From Massilia rhizosphaerae (lineage in GTDB: Bacteria > Pseudomonadota > Gammaproteobacteria > Burkholderiales > Burkholderiaceae_D), in the NCBI RefSeq assembly GCF_016093545.1, contig NZ_JADKYX010000007.1, positions 186,001 through 250,000 of the forward strand: a stretch of 64,000 nt of DNA, read 5' to 3'. Position numbers and translations under genes: made by a program. Every line of letters starts with the position of its first letter. The stretch's first letter is position 1. Positions 1 through 9,922 of the stretch are shown piece after piece. Under the pieces are notes generated by a model. It did not search any database. It was not told the origin of the DNA and saw only the letters and a list, made by a program, of their open reading frames with translations.

Positions 1-228
1 GAAGCGGAACACCAGCGGGTCGCCGATGCCCAGCTGGCTGGCCGGCGGCACGACGACGTAGTCATGGCCCCCGGCGCCGTCCGGGTCGGCCGGCACGGGC
101 GCTTCCTCGTCCATGTAATCGTCGTTGAGAAGGTGGATCATGCCCGTCGCGCGCGCGACGAGCGCCTTGGCACCGTCGTCGACGACCAGGGCCGCGTGTT
201 CGAGTTCGTCCAGTCTGACTGCCGCCAT
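1..228 (-). CDS. UPF0158-like protein, 3' end outside window
   Basis: This is the 5' part of a leftward gene: 76 codons are visible and the frame runs off the window edge. The ATG at 228 is preceded by GGAGG with a short spacer, which fixes the start. The peptide begins MAAVRLDELEHA, has an acidic stretch (DDYMDEEAPVP) and a YVVVPP...GDPLVFRF segment. The alternation of a TG-x-IH strand, an acidic loop and a hydrophobic VFRF segment resembles UPF0158 proteins, which have no assigned function. The family call is pattern recognition only. It lies downstream of groL on the same strand, beyond a terminator, so it is probably transcribed separately. Confidence 0.6.
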   Translation of the reverse strand, partial: MAAVRLDELEHAALVVDDGAKALVARATGMIHLLNDDYMDEEAPVPADPDGAGGHDYVVVPPASQLGIGDPLVFRF

Positions 229-288
229 GTTGCCTCCGTGTCGGTCGATGCCGCCAGTATGCAGCGCTTGCGCGCGGGGCGCAAACGA

Positions 289-320
289 AAAGCCCGCAGG
301 GCGCGAACCCTGCGGGCTTT
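289..320 (-). terminator. Rho-independent terminator of groSL
   Basis: A 13-bp perfect stem (AAAGCCCGCAGGG / CCCTGCGGGCTTT) with a 6-nt loop lies 22 bp past the groL stop. Read on the minus strand it ends in TTTTCGTTT, a typical terminator tail. Confidence 0.9.
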
Positions 321-341
321 CGGTACGACGGGTACGGCGTA

Positions 342-1991
<1,650 letters not shown>

Positions 1992-2028
1992 TTATTTCTC
2001 CGATTTCAGGAAAGTGTGTTGGACTGGA

Positions 2029-2319
2029 TTACTGGGCCACGACGGCCATGATGTCTTCTTCGCGCATGACCAGCAGCTCTTCGCCGTTGACCTTGACGGC
2101 CTGGCCCGAGTACTTGCCGAACAGGACGCGGTCGCCGACTTTCACTTCCAGCGGACGAACGTTGCCGTTCTCTTGCACTTTGCCGTTGCCCACGGCAAGC
2201 ACCTCACCCTGGTCCGGCTTCTCAGCGGCCGCATCGGGGATGATCAGGCCGGACGCAGTTTTGGTTTCCTGGTCGAGACGCTTCACGATCACGCGATCGT
2301 GCAATGGGCGAAGGTTCAT
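2029..2319 (-). CDS. groS: Co-chaperonin GroES (10 kDa)
   Basis: Heptameric lid of the GroEL chamber; 96 residues, the usual length. It begins [14 protein letters not shown], carries the mobile-loop region [18 protein letters not shown] at about residues 17-34, and ends with EEDIMAVV. An AGGAG site sits just before the ATG at 2319. It is the first gene of the groSL operon and lies about 90 bp downstream of a CIRCE operator, which implies heat-shock control by HrcA. Confidence 0.99.
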   Translation of the reverse strand: MNLRPLHDRVIVKRLDQETKTASGLIIPDAAAEKPDQGEVLAVGNGKVQENGNVRPLEVKVGDRVLFGKYSGQAVKVNGEELLVMREEDIMAVVAQ

Positions 2320-2410
2320 GCAAAACTCCTTTTAGTTGATTTGACAGGCTATTCCCAAGACCCCGGCCGGCCATCCTGAAGATCGACCGGCCGTGGCGTA
2401 GAAAGGTTTG

Positions 2411-2465
2411 TTAGCACTCTCTACTAACGAGTGCTAATTATAGGGACGATAATTTGGCATTTCAA
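2411..2465 (-). promoter_or_regulatory. groSL promoter with perfect CIRCE operator
   Basis: On the minus strand a sigma-70 type promoter is visible: -35 TTGAAA (2460-2465), 17-bp spacer, -10 TATAAT (2437-2442). It is followed at once by TTAGCACTC-N9-GAGTGCTAA (2411-2437), an exact match to the CIRCE consensus bound by the HrcA repressor. The operator overlaps the end of the -10 and the start of transcription, a geometry that would block initiation. hrcA itself is not in the window. Confidence 0.95.
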
Positions 2466-2650
2466 GCCACTGTGCTCGGGTTTTCACGGACTTTTTTGTG
2501 GCTGCGCAACCGGCTGGACCGGTTTGGGACAATGCGGACGCGCACCGCGTGGCCATGCCCGGCGGTGGTTGATGAGTGCATAATCCAGCGAGGGTAACAC
2601 CGATCCGCGCGGACGGGGCGCACGATCGGGAGCACGCGAACGCGCGCCTG

Positions 2651-2680
2651 TTGACGAAAAATTCAAGACGATCCTATAGT
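2651..2680 (+). promoter_or_regulatory. Promoter of zapB-like/zapA operon, probably leaderless
   Basis: TTGACG (2651-2656), 18-bp spacer, TATAGT (2675-2680). The ATG of the next gene is at 2686, only 5 nt after the -10, so a start site at the usual distance would give a transcript beginning at or next to the ATG, with no room for a ribosome binding site. Confidence 0.6.
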
Positions 2681-2685
2681 TACGG

Positions 2686-2913
2686 ATGATTTCCGAATTC
2701 CAAGACCTCTCCGATAAGATCGACCGGCTCGCCCAGTTGACCCAGGCGCTGCGCAGCGAGAATTATTTGCTGCATCAGGCGAACGCCTTGCTCAGCGCGG
2801 AAAACGTCGACTTCAAGAACCGGCTGATCGCGGCCCAGCAGCGCGTCGAAGCGCTGCTGTCGCACCTCGAACCCGCTCCCGAAACCTCCGACGACACCGA
2901 GGCCACGCAATGA
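2686..2913 (+). CDS. ZapB-like coiled-coil protein (TIGR02449-like)
   Basis: A 75-residue protein predicted to be one continuous coiled coil (heptad-like pattern DLSDKIDRLAQLTQALRSEN, then LLHQANALLSAEN) with a short acidic C-terminus. Small coiled coils of this type sit directly before zapA in many beta- and gammaproteobacteria and resemble the division factor ZapB, which links ZapA-FtsZ to the chromosome terminus. That role here is inferred from neighbourhood and form. The stop overlaps the zapA start by 4 bp (ATGA), so the two are translationally coupled. The start has no ribosome binding site and may be leaderless. Confidence 0.8.
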   Translation: MISEFQDLSDKIDRLAQLTQALRSENYLLHQANALLSAENVDFKNRLIAAQQRVEALLSHLEPAPETSDDTEATQ

Positions 2914-3221
2914 TCCAGCTGGACGTGAACATCATGGGCCAGCCGTATCGCCTGGCCTGCCGCGACGGCGAAGAGAAGACGCTGCGCGAAGCCGTGGCCT
3001 ATCTGGACGGCAAAATGTGCGCGCTGCGCGACTCGGGCAAAGTCAGGGGCACGGACCGCATCGCCGTGATGGCGGCGCTGTCGGTGGCGGCCGAATTCCT
3101 GTCCGTGAAAGCGCCGCAAGGCCCGTTGTCGGACATGACGATCCTGGAAGTCAAGCAAAAACTCGAGGCGATGCACACGGTGTTGGATGCCGCGCTTGCG
3201 CCGGCCGAAAATCCGGCCTGA
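2910..3221 (+). CDS. zapA: Cell division protein ZapA
   Basis: A 103-residue FtsZ-ring-associated protein that bundles FtsZ filaments at midcell. The N-terminal segment IQLDVNIMGQPYRLACRDGEE matches the ZapA head domain, followed by EAVAYLDGKMCALRD and a C-terminal helical tail (ILEVKQKLEAMHTVLDAAL) used for dimer or tetramer formation. It overlaps the preceding coiled-coil gene by 4 bp. The order zapA, then 6S RNA, is conserved widely in proteobacteria and supports both calls. Confidence 0.9.
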   Translation: MIQLDVNIMGQPYRLACRDGEEKTLREAVAYLDGKMCALRDSGKVRGTDRIAVMAALSVAAEFLSVKAPQGPLSDMTILEVKQKLEAMHTVLDAALAPAENPA

Positions 3222-3233
3222 ACCCAAAAACGT

Positions 3234-3261
3234 TTGACATGTCCGGCCATCGTAGTAAACT
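3234..3261 (+). promoter_or_regulatory. Promoter of 6S RNA gene
   Basis: TTGACA (3234-3239, perfect -35), 16-bp spacer, TAAACT (3256-3261). The expected start is about 3268, just before the first base of the 6S RNA closing stem. Confidence 0.65.
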
Positions 3262-3267
3262 GCCGTC

Positions 3268-3442
3268 TACCCTGCGGTGTTCGAGATTTGCCATATATTC
3301 CTTGAACCATTCTTTCGCATAGGTTGTGGAACATGTTTGGTGGGCGCGATCGTCGCTAGTCCGACGAACCCGAAACTGAGCTGACCGCGACCACCTTGAG
3401 CCGTCAGGTTCGGGATGCCGGCAGAAACGGCACAGGCGGGGA
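3268..3442 (+). ncRNA. ssrS: 6S RNA (SsrS)
   Basis: The roughly 175-nt stretch after zapA is not coding and has 6S-like layout. Its 5' end (CCCTGCGGTGTTC) can pair with its 3' end (GGCACAGGCGGGG), with a long internal segment containing the CCTTGAACC and CACCTTGAG blocks typical of 6S RNAs. 6S RNA mimics an open promoter and sequesters sigma-70 RNA polymerase in stationary phase. The position directly after zapA is the conserved ssrS locus. Ends are approximate. Confidence 0.82.
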
Positions 3443-3516
3443 AATAATCCAAAGCGGTTGCGTACGAAATGTTCGCAGCCGCTTTTTCATTCGTGCTGCC
3501 GCTTGGAGACCCGCGC

Positions 3517-3978
3517 ATGCGCTACTGGTTGATGAAATCCGAACCCGATGAAGTGAGTTTCGCCGACGTGCTCGAAGCGCCCGGCAAGACGGTCGCCTGG
3601 TTCGGCGTGCGCAACTACCAGGCCCGCAATTTCATGCGCGACCAGATGCAGGTCGGCGACGGCGTGCTGTTCTACCACTCCAGCTGCGCCGTGCCGGGCG
3701 TGGCGGGTGTCGCGAAGGTCGCCGGCGGGCCGTATCCGGATGCGTCGCAATTCGACGCGGACAGCCATTATTTCGATCCGAAGGCGACGCGCGAGCAGCC
3801 GCGCTGGATTTCCGTCGACGTGACGGCGGTGGCGGAAGGGCGTTACCTGCCGCTGACCGAGATGCGCGGGGTGCCGGCGCTGGAGGACATGGTGCTGCTG
3901 CAGAAGGGCAGCCGGCTGTCGATTTCGCCGGTCACCCAGGGGCAGTGGGACAAGGTATTGGAGCTGATGGGCGTGTGA
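3517..3978 (+). CDS. EVE domain-containing protein
   Basis: A 153-residue single-domain EVE protein. It begins MRYWLMKSEPDEVSFADV, the diagnostic start of this PUA-like fold, and continues with WFGVRNYQARNFMR and VGDGVLFYHSSC. EVE domains are thought to bind modified bases in nucleic acids; the ligand here is unknown. The ATG at 3517 is chosen over an upstream in-frame ATG at 3469 because family members begin exactly at this motif. The zapA-ssrS-EVE order recurs in Burkholderiales. Confidence 0.92.
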   Translation: MRYWLMKSEPDEVSFADVLEAPGKTVAWFGVRNYQARNFMRDQMQVGDGVLFYHSSCAVPGVAGVAKVAGGPYPDASQFDADSHYFDPKATREQPRWISVDVTAVAEGRYLPLTEMRGVPALEDMVLLQKGSRLSISPVTQGQWDKVLELMGV

Positions 3979-3980
3979 AT

Positions 3981-4042
3981 GGTGGGCACGGGGTGCCCAC
4001 CCTACGGTATGTCACGCGTAGGGTGGGCGCCCTGCGCCCACC
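3981..4042. repeat. Palindromic repeat pair between convergent genes
   Basis: Two inverted units face each other: GGTGGGCACGGGGTGCCCAC followed by CCTACG (3981-4006) and GCGTAGGGTGGGCGCC... (4017-4042). Each unit is itself a hairpin. The same pair, in the other arrangement, is found at 13582-13659. It fills the gap between the EVE gene and lgt and may act as a bidirectional terminator or REP-type element. Confidence 0.75.
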
Positions 4043-4060
4043 AAAACGTTCGCGCGATCG

Positions 4061-4876
4061 TTACGCGTGCACGGTCCGCCGCTTGTTCGCGTCCGAATAC
4101 GCCCACCCGAGCATGATGAGCCCCGCCACGATCATCGGCAGCGACAGCACCTGCCCCGACGTGATGGGCATCCCCATCACATGCGTTTCCCAATCCGGCA
4201 CGCGGAAGTACTCCGTGAAGAAGCGCGCGCAGCCGTACAGCAGCGTGTACAGCGCACCGACCGCGAGGCGCGGGCGCGGCTTGCGGGCGAACAGCCACAT
4301 GATGATGAACACGAGGATGCCGTCGACGAGCATCTGGTACAGCGGCGACGGATGGCGCGGGCCTTCCACGCCCGGCCAGATCATCGCCCACGGCAGGTTC
4401 GGATCGGCCAGGCGGCCCGGCAGTTCCGCGTTGATGAAGTTACCGAGGCGCCCGCACGCATAGCCGATGGGGACCATGGGTGCGATGAAATCGTAGACGT
4501 CGAGCAGGTTGCGGCCGCGCTTCCTGGCCCACAGCGCCATCGCGATCAGCACGCCGAGGAAGCCGCCGTGGTAGGACATGCCGCCGTGCCACGTCATGAA
4601 GATCTCGGCCGGATGCGAGAAATAGAAGTCGGGGCGGTAGAACAGCACTTCGCCGAGGCGCCCGCCGATCACCACGCCCAGCATGCCGTAGAACAGCATG
4701 TCGTCGAGGTCGCCGTAGGTCCAGCCTTGCGCCTGGACGTGGGCCTGCGTCTTGATGCGCACGCGGCCCAGCAGGATGAACAGGGCGAAGGCGATCACGT
4801 ACATGATCCCGTACCAGTGGATCTGGACGGGGCCGATGCTGAAAGCGACCGGATTCGGTTGCGGATGAACGAGCAT
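4061..4876 (-). CDS. lgt: Prolipoprotein diacylglyceryl transferase Lgt
   Basis: Integral inner-membrane enzyme that transfers diacylglyceryl from phosphatidylglycerol to the lipobox cysteine of prolipoproteins, the first step of lipoprotein maturation. The 271 residues show the family's membrane segments, the HGGMSYHGG motif at about residues 96-104, and the signature GRLGNFINAELPGR. The start lies 1 bp past the LysR stop, and its ribosome site (GAGG) lies inside the LysR gene, so the two are probably co-transcribed. The window holds many predicted lipoprotein substrates (NosZ, NosL, ApbE and others). Confidence 0.97.
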   Translation of the reverse strand: MLVHPQPNPVAFSIGPVQIHWYGIMYVIAFALFILLGRVRIKTQAHVQAQGWTYGDLDDMLFYGMLGVVIGGRLGEVLFYRPDFYFSHPAEIFMTWHGGMSYHGGFLGVLIAMALWARKRGRNLLDVYDFIAPMVPIGYACGRLGNFINAELPGRLADPNLPWAMIWPGVEGPRHPSPLYQMLVDGILVFIIMWLFARKPRPRLAVGALYTLLYGCARFFTEYFRVPDWETHVMGMPITSGQVLSLPMIVAGLIMLGWAYSDANKRRTVHA

Positions 4877-4877
4877 A

Positions 4878-5765
4878 TTAAATAGTCCTCAATAGTTCCA
4901 GGAAGCCCCTGAGCACCGGCGAAGGATTGTCGCGGCGCCATGCGATGCCGGTCTCGACCAATGGGGTCGCGTCGGCGAGGGCACGGTATTCTACGCCCGG
5001 CCGCATCAGGTTCGACACCGATTGTGGCACAAGTGCCAGCCCCATGCCTGCGGATACCAGGCTGACGATGGTTTGCATCTGGATCGCCTGCTGGCCGATG
5101 GCCGGCGTGATGCCGGCGCCGCGGAAGCACGACAGGATGGCGTCGTGCAGCGCCGGCGAGATCTCGCGCGGAAAAATGATCAACGGCAGAGGGGGCAGGT
5201 TGCGCAGGGCGACGGCGCCCTTCCTGCGCAGCAGGCCCGTGGGCGCGCACAGGATCAGCGGCTCGTCCAGCACCTTCATGTAATCCAGTTCGGCGCGCGC
5301 GCGGTCGGGCAGCGGGGGGATCAGCAAACCCGCGTCGATGCGCCCGCGCAGCAGTTCGTCGACCTGCACGTCCGACGTCGCTTCCTGCAGCGCGAGCTGT
5401 ACGCCCGGATAGCGTTCGCTGTAGCGGCGCAGGAAAGGCGGCAGCACGCTGTAGTCGGCCGACGTGATGAACGCGAGGGCCAGCCGGCCCGCCTCGCCGC
5501 TGGCCGCGCGCCGCGCCAGGTCGGGCAGCAGCGCGGCTTCGAGCAGGATGCGGCGGGCTTCCGGCAGCAGGGCGCTGCCGGCCGGCGTCAGCGCGACCGT
5601 GCGCCGGTTGCGCAGGAACAGCGCTGTGCCCAGGCCATCCTCCAGCGCGGCGATGGCCTGCGACAGCGGCGGCTGCGTCATGTGCAGGCGCGCGGCGGCG
5701 CGGCCGAAATGCAATTCCTCGGCCACGGTGACGAAGTAGCGCAGCTGGCGCAATTCCACGTTCAT
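4878..5765 (-). CDS. LysR-family transcriptional regulator
   Basis: A 295-residue LysR regulator. The N-terminal helix-turn-helix spans about residues 1-60 (ELRQLRYFVTVAEELHFGRA, then MTQPPLSQAIAALE), followed by the substrate-binding domain (about 90-290). It is divergent from ilvD with a 124-bp gap, the usual arrangement for a LysR protein that controls its divergent neighbour. ilvD regulation in response to a branched-chain precursor is therefore plausible but not shown. The lgt-lysR-ilvD order is conserved in betaproteobacteria. Confidence 0.93.
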   Translation of the reverse strand: MNVELRQLRYFVTVAEELHFGRAAARLHMTQPPLSQAIAALEDGLGTALFLRNRRTVALTPAGSALLPEARRILLEAALLPDLARRAASGEAGRLALAFITSADYSVLPPFLRRYSERYPGVQLALQEATSDVQVDELLRGRIDAGLLIPPLPDRARAELDYMKVLDEPLILCAPTGLLRRKGAVALRNLPPLPLIIFPREISPALHDAILSCFRGAGITPAIGQQAIQMQTIVSLVSAGMGLALVPQSVSNLMRPGVEYRALADATPLVETGIAWRRDNPSPVLRGFLELLRTI

Positions 5766-5889
5766 CGATATGGGTGATGGGTCTGTGATTCGCGTAGCAT
5801 ATCAGAAGCACGCGTGAGTGCCCATTTGACGCGGGCGGGGCCGCGCGGCATGCTGGAAAAATCGTCCCATCAGGAGCCAGGAGCCGACC

Positions 5890-7575
5890 ATGTCCGATCA
5901 AGCGCGCTACAACCGCCGTTCCCGCCACGTGACCGAAGGCGTCGCCCGCAGCCCGAACCGCTCGATGTATTACGCGATGGGCTACCGCGAGGCCGATTTC
6001 GACAAGCCGATGATCGGCGTCGCCAACGGCCATTCCACGATCACCCCCTGCAATTCCGGCCTGCAGAAACTGGCCGACGTGGCCATCGCCACCATCCGCG
6101 ACGCGGGTGCGAATCCGCAGGTGTTCGGCACGCCGACCATTTCCGACGGCATGTCGATGGGGACGGAGGGCATGAAGTATTCGCTGATCTCGCGCGAGGT
6201 GATCGCCGACTGCATCGAGACGTGCGTCAACGGCCAGTGGATGGACGGCGTCGTCGTGATCGGCGGCTGCGACAAGAACATGCCGGGCGGGATGATCGCG
6301 CTGGCGCGCACGAACGTCCCCGGCATCTACGTCTATGGCGGCACCATCAAGCCGGGGCACTGGAAGGGCAAGGACCTGACCATCGTATCCGCGTTCGAGG
6401 CCGTGGGCGAATTCACGGCGGGGCGCATGAGCCGGGAAGACTTCGACGGCATCGAGCGCAACGCCTGCCCGTCGTCCGGCTCGTGCGGCGGCATGTACAC
6501 GGCCAATACGATGTCGTCGTCGTTCGAGGCGCTCGGCATGTCGCTGCTGTACTCGTCGACGATGGCCAATCCGGACGACGAGAAAGTGGAGTCCGCGGCG
6601 CAGTCGGCGCGCGTGCTCGTGGACGCCGTCAAGCGCGACCTGAAGCCGCGCGACATCATCACGCGCCGCTCCATCGAAAACGCGGTCGCGCTGATCATGG
6701 CGACGGGCGGCTCGACGAACGCCGTGCTGCACTACCTCGCCATCGCGCACGCGGCCGAGGTGGAGTGGACCATCGACGATTTCGAGCGCGTGCGCCGCCG
6801 GGTCCCCGTGATCTGCAACCTGAAGCCGTCCGGCGAATACGTCGCGACGGACCTGCACCGGGCGGGCGGCATCCCGCAAGTCATGAAGCTGCTGCTGGAC
6901 GCCGGCCTGCTGCACGGCGACTGCATCACCATCACGGGCCGCACGCTGGCCGAGGAACTGGCGCACGTGTCGTCCGTGCCGCCGGCCGGGCAGGACGTCA
7001 TCCGCCCGCTGGACCGCGCGCTGTACGACGAAGGGCATCTGGCGATCCTGAAGGGAAACCTGTCGCCGGAAGGCTGCGTGGCCAAGATCTCCGGACTGAA
7101 AAATCCGGTGATCACGGGGCCCGCGCGCGTGTTCGACGACGAGTACGGCGCCATGGACACGATCCTCGCCAACCAGATCAACCCGGGCGACGTGCTCGTG
7201 CTGCGCTACCTGGGGCCGCGCGGCGGTCCGGGCATGCCGGAGATGCTGGCGCCGACGGCGGCGCTGATCGGCAAGGGGCTCGGCGAATCGGTGGGACTGA
7301 TCACGGACGGCCGGTTTTCCGGCGGCACCTGGGGCATGGTCGTGGGCCACGTGACGCCGGAAGCGTTCGAGGGCGGCACGATCGCGCTCGTGCGGGAAGG
7401 GGATTCGATCACGATCGACGCGCACCGCCAGCTGATCCAGCTGAACGTGCCGGACGACGAAATCGCCCGCCGCCGCGCAGCCTGGGTGCGCCCGGCGCCG
7501 CGCTACGCCCGCGGCGTCCTGGCCAAGTTCGCAGCCCTGGCCCAGCCCGCCAGCAAAGGCGCCGTCACCTGCTGA
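5890..7575 (+). CDS. ilvD: Dihydroxy-acid dehydratase IlvD
   Basis: Fe-S dehydratase of isoleucine, valine and pantothenate synthesis that converts 2,3-dihydroxy acids to 2-keto acids. The 561-residue length is normal. Cluster-related cysteines are seen in the TPCNSG motif, [10 protein letters not shown] and [30 protein letters not shown] near residue 470 is a second signature. The start has AGGAGC before the ATG. It is divergent from the LysR gene and is followed by a repeat-filled gap. Confidence 0.98.
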   Translation: MSDQARYNRRSRHVTEGVARSPNRSMYYAMGYREADFDKPMIGVANGHSTITPCNSGLQKLADVAIATIRDAGANPQVFGTPTISDGMSMGTEGMKYSLISREVIADCIETCVNGQWMDGVVVIGGCDKNMPGGMIALARTNVPGIYVYGGTIKPGHWKGKDLTIVSAFEAVGEFTAGRMSREDFDGIERNACPSSGSCGGMYTANTMSSSFEALGMSLLYSSTMANPDDEKVESAAQSARVLVDAVKRDLKPRDIITRRSIENAVALIMATGGSTNAVLHYLAIAHAAEVEWTIDDFERVRRRVPVICNLKPSGEYVATDLHRAGGIPQVMKLLLDAGLLHGDCITITGRTLAEELAHVSSVPPAGQDVIRPLDRALYDEGHLAILKGNLSPEGCVAKISGLKNPVITGPARVFDDEYGAMDTILANQINPGDVLVLRYLGPRGGPGMPEMLAPTAALIGKGLGESVGLITDGRFSGGTWGMVVGHVTPEAFEGGTIALVREGDSITIDAHRQLIQLNVPDDEIARRRAAWVRPAPRYARGVLAKFAALAQPASKGAVTC

Positions 7576-7588
7576 AAAATTCGCGGTC

Positions 7589-7805
7589 AAAATTCGGGGT
7601 CAGAGCATTTTTTTCGCTAATTCGGGGTCAGAGCACAGTTTCGTGCAATAGCCGGAGCACACTTCGCCGACGCGCACATGGCTGTATTGCCCTCGCTTCT
7701 TGCCGGGAAGCCCGTCTCGTTTGCCGTCTTGCGGTCGCAATTTGGGCAGGAACAATTGCGCAAAAAAGTGCTCTGACCCCGAATTTGTGCTCTGACCCCG
7801 AATTT
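7589..7805. repeat. MITE-like element with double inverted GGGGTCAGAGCA repeats
   Basis: Two direct copies of AATTCGGGGTCAGAGCA (about 7591-7607 and 7619-7636) face two inverted copies of TGCTCTGACCCCGAATT (about 7768-7786 and 7787-7805) across a 130-bp core with no gene. The GGGGTCAGAGC word is known to flank REP-associated tyrosine transposases (RAYT, IS200-like) in proteobacteria. Here no transposase remains, so it looks like a non-autonomous relic mobilised in trans. It sits just past the ilvD stop. Confidence 0.7.
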
Positions 7806-7837
7806 GGGTTCGATGGCGTGCTAAGCTGCCGGGAGCG

Positions 7838-8062
7838 TCATTTGCGCTTGCCGAAGCTTTGCTTCACGCGCTCCTTGCGCCGCTTGCCGTCGAGGTCGTG
7901 GGCCTTGCGTTTGTCCAGGCCCAGCATCTTTTCGATGAATTCGAACCAGATGAAGGCGACCACCATCAGGCCGACGATCCACCACCAGGACAGCCCGGCA
8001 AAGCGCCAGACCTCGAAGAAGCGCAGGACGACGAGGACGAGGATCAGGAGGATCAGGGGCAT
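7838..8062 (-). CDS. Small Trp-rich membrane protein (TIGR04438-like)
   Basis: A 74-residue protein with two close hydrophobic helices (PLILLILVLVVLRFFEVWRF and WWWIVGLMVVAFIWFEFI) and a basic C-terminal tail (DKRKAHD...KQSFGKRK). Five tryptophans in the first 45 residues match the Trp-rich family TIGR04438 found in Burkholderiales. Function unknown. Probably an inner-membrane hairpin with a cytoplasmic basic tail. Confidence 0.8.
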   Translation of the reverse strand: MPLILLILVLVVLRFFEVWRFAGLSWWWIVGLMVVAFIWFEFIEKMLGLDKRKAHDLDGKRRKERVKQSFGKRK

Positions 8063-8236
8063 TTGGTATTCCTTTCAAGCGGCCATGTTACAACAGAAGT
8101 GCCGTAAAGCAACGGAATCCTGCCAACTGGTCAACCACAATCTGTATCATCCGTTACTGAATATGTCCATGCCACTGTAGGCCGGGAAACACGATAGAAT
8201 CGATATTAGAAGAATCCCCAAACTGGAGAATAAGTG

Positions 8237-8551
8237 ATGAAACGTACCGTGATGTTGTTTGCTGCAGTTTCTGCCCTGGCTTCCACCGGCGCCTTCGCGC
8301 AGGACGCGGCCGCGCTGGCGAAATCGAAGAATTGCCTGGCTTGCCACTCCGTGCAATCCAAGCTGGTCGGCCCGGCCTACAAGGACGTCGCCGCCAAATA
8401 CGCCGGCCAGAAAGATGCCGAAAACAAACTGGTCGCGAAGGTCATGAAGGGCGGTTCGGGTGTCTGGGGTCCGGTCCCGATGCCGGCCAACCCGCAGGTC
8501 ACCGAAGCGGAAGCCCACACTCTGGTCAAGTGGGTCCTGTCGCAGAAATAA
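8237..8551 (+). CDS. Class I c-type cytochrome (c551/c552-like)
   Basis: A secreted monoheme cytochrome of 104 residues. A signal peptide ([21 protein letters not shown]) is followed by the heme motif CLACH at about residue 36 and the axial Met in PVPMPAN near residue 81. It is a likely periplasmic electron shuttle, for example between the bc1 complex and terminal oxidases or reductases. An overlapping GTG at 8234 is possible, but the ATG at 8237 is better spaced from GGAG at 8225-8228. A strong bidirectional terminator follows. Confidence 0.93.
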   Translation: MKRTVMLFAAVSALASTGAFAQDAAALAKSKNCLACHSVQSKLVGPAYKDVAAKYAGQKDAENKLVAKVMKGGSGVWGPVPMPANPQVTEAEAHTLVKWVLSQK

Positions 8552-8580
8552 TTGCTGCTGACCGAAAAAAACCGAAAAAA

Positions 8581-8609
8581 AAACGCGCCGTGCTTGAGCC
8601 GGCGCGTTT
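8581..8609. terminator. Bidirectional terminator
   Basis: Ten-bp stem AAACGCGCCG / CGGCGCGTTT with a 9-nt loop, flanked by an A run on the left and TTTTTTA on the right. It serves the cytochrome gene (+) and the convergent binding-protein gene (-). Confidence 0.88.
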
Positions 8610-8627
8610 TTTATTGAGTCGCCGGAA

Positions 8628-9764
8628 TCAGCGGATGACGTCCAGCTTCGTCCGCTTGCCGCCCCGGTAGGTGTACAGCGTCAGCGCGCCGTCCTTGATG
8701 TCGCCGTTCGCGTCGAACTGGATCGTGCCCGTCACGCCCTCGTACTTGATGTTCTTGAGGACCGGCAGGTATTTGGCCGGATCGGCCGACCCGGCGTCGT
8801 GCATGGCCTTCGCCATCACCATCACGGAGTCGTAGACATACGGCGCGTACAGCTGCACGTCCATATTGAATTTCTTCTTGTAGCGGGCGCGGAAGTCTTC
8901 CATCACCTTCTCTTGCGGACCTTTGACGCCACCCGCTTCCGCGCAATACACGCGGCCGTCGACGAGGCCGTCGCCGGCCAGGCGGCCCAGCGCGTCCGTG
9001 CACATGCCGTCGCCGCCCATGAACAAGGCCGTGATGCCGAGCGCCTTCATCTGCTTGAGCATCGGCCCCGCGACGGAATCCATGCCGCCGAAGAAGATCA
9101 GGTCCGGCTTCTTGGCCTTGATCGACGTGAGAATGGCCGTGTAGTCGGTGGCCGTGGCGCTCGTGAATTCGCGGCCGACGACCTTGATGCCCGGCTTCCT
9201 GAGGCCTTTCACGAACTCGTCCGCCACACCCTGGCCGTACGTCGTGCGGTCGTCGATGATGGCGATGTTTTTCGCGTGCAGCGTGCCGATGGCGTACTTG
9301 CTCAGCGCGCTGCCCAGCTTGGCGTCGCTGGCGACGACGCGGAACGCGCCCGGGAAGTGCTGGCGCGTGTAGACGGGCGCCGTCGTGGCGGGCGAGATCT
9401 GCACGATGCCGGCGTCGTTGTAGATTTTCGACGCGGGCACGGTGGTGCCGGAATTCAGGTGGCCGATGACGCCGTTGACCTTGGCGTCGACCAGCTTCTG
9501 CGCGACCGCCGTGCCCTGCTTGGGATCGGCGCCGTCGTCTTCGGAAATCAGTTGCAGCGTGGCCTTGTGGCCGTTCAGCGTGAAGCCTTTCGCGTTGATC
9601 TCGTCGACCGCCATGCGCGCGGCGTTCTCGTTGTCCTTGCCGAGGTGGGCGCTGGGACCGGAAATCGGCGCGACGTGGCCAATTTTGACGACCTGTTGCG
9701 CGCCGGCCGTGCCCGCGAAGGCGAGGGCGATGGCGAAGGGGATGAGTTTCTGAGTGACCTGCAT
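8628..9764 (-). CDS. Branched-chain amino acid ABC transporter substrate-binding protein
   Basis: Periplasmic type-I ligand-binding protein of 378 residues. It has a clear signal peptide (MQVTQKLIPFAIALAFAGTAGA) and a Leu/Ile/Val-binding-type start (VVKIGHVAPISGPSAHLGKDN), then NSGTTVPASKIYNDAGI, a family block. The ATG at 9764 is preferred over an in-frame ATG at 9821 because of GGAGAG just upstream and because the signal peptide starts there. No permease or ATPase genes are adjacent, so it is an orphan component; the ligand may be an amino acid or related compound. Confidence 0.93.
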   Translation of the reverse strand: MQVTQKLIPFAIALAFAGTAGAQQVVKIGHVAPISGPSAHLGKDNENAARMAVDEINAKGFTLNGHKATLQLISEDDGADPKQGTAVAQKLVDAKVNGVIGHLNSGTTVPASKIYNDAGIVQISPATTAPVYTRQHFPGAFRVVASDAKLGSALSKYAIGTLHAKNIAIIDDRTTYGQGVADEFVKGLRKPGIKVVGREFTSATATDYTAILTSIKAKKPDLIFFGGMDSVAGPMLKQMKALGITALFMGGDGMCTDALGRLAGDGLVDGRVYCAEAGGVKGPQEKVMEDFRARYKKKFNMDVQLYAPYVYDSVMVMAKAMHDAGSADPAKYLPVLKNIKYEGVTGTIQFDANGDIKDGALTLYTYRGGKRTKLDVIR

Positions 9765-9922
9765 GTTCTCTCCAGGAAGGAATAGGGCAGCTTGATGCCG
9801 CATGTTGTGTGCGCAGGGCAAAGTTACCCTAATTTATCGCCGGCGCAAAGGGTTCCGGCACAGAGCGTTGACGATGCACGCCGCCGGCGCGGCCGTGCCC
9901 GCAAACCGTGCGTCCGGCCCGC

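Noticed and set aside
4795..7590. A 931-codon open frame on the minus strand across lysR and ilvD
   Set aside because: It is antisense to ilvD and out of frame with lysR, with a His/Arg/Gly-rich composition typical of GC-rich shadow frames. ilvD and lysR explain the region.
7619..7768. Possible transposase remnant inside the repeat element
   Set aside because: No frame gives a recognisable transposase motif, and the 130-bp core is too short.
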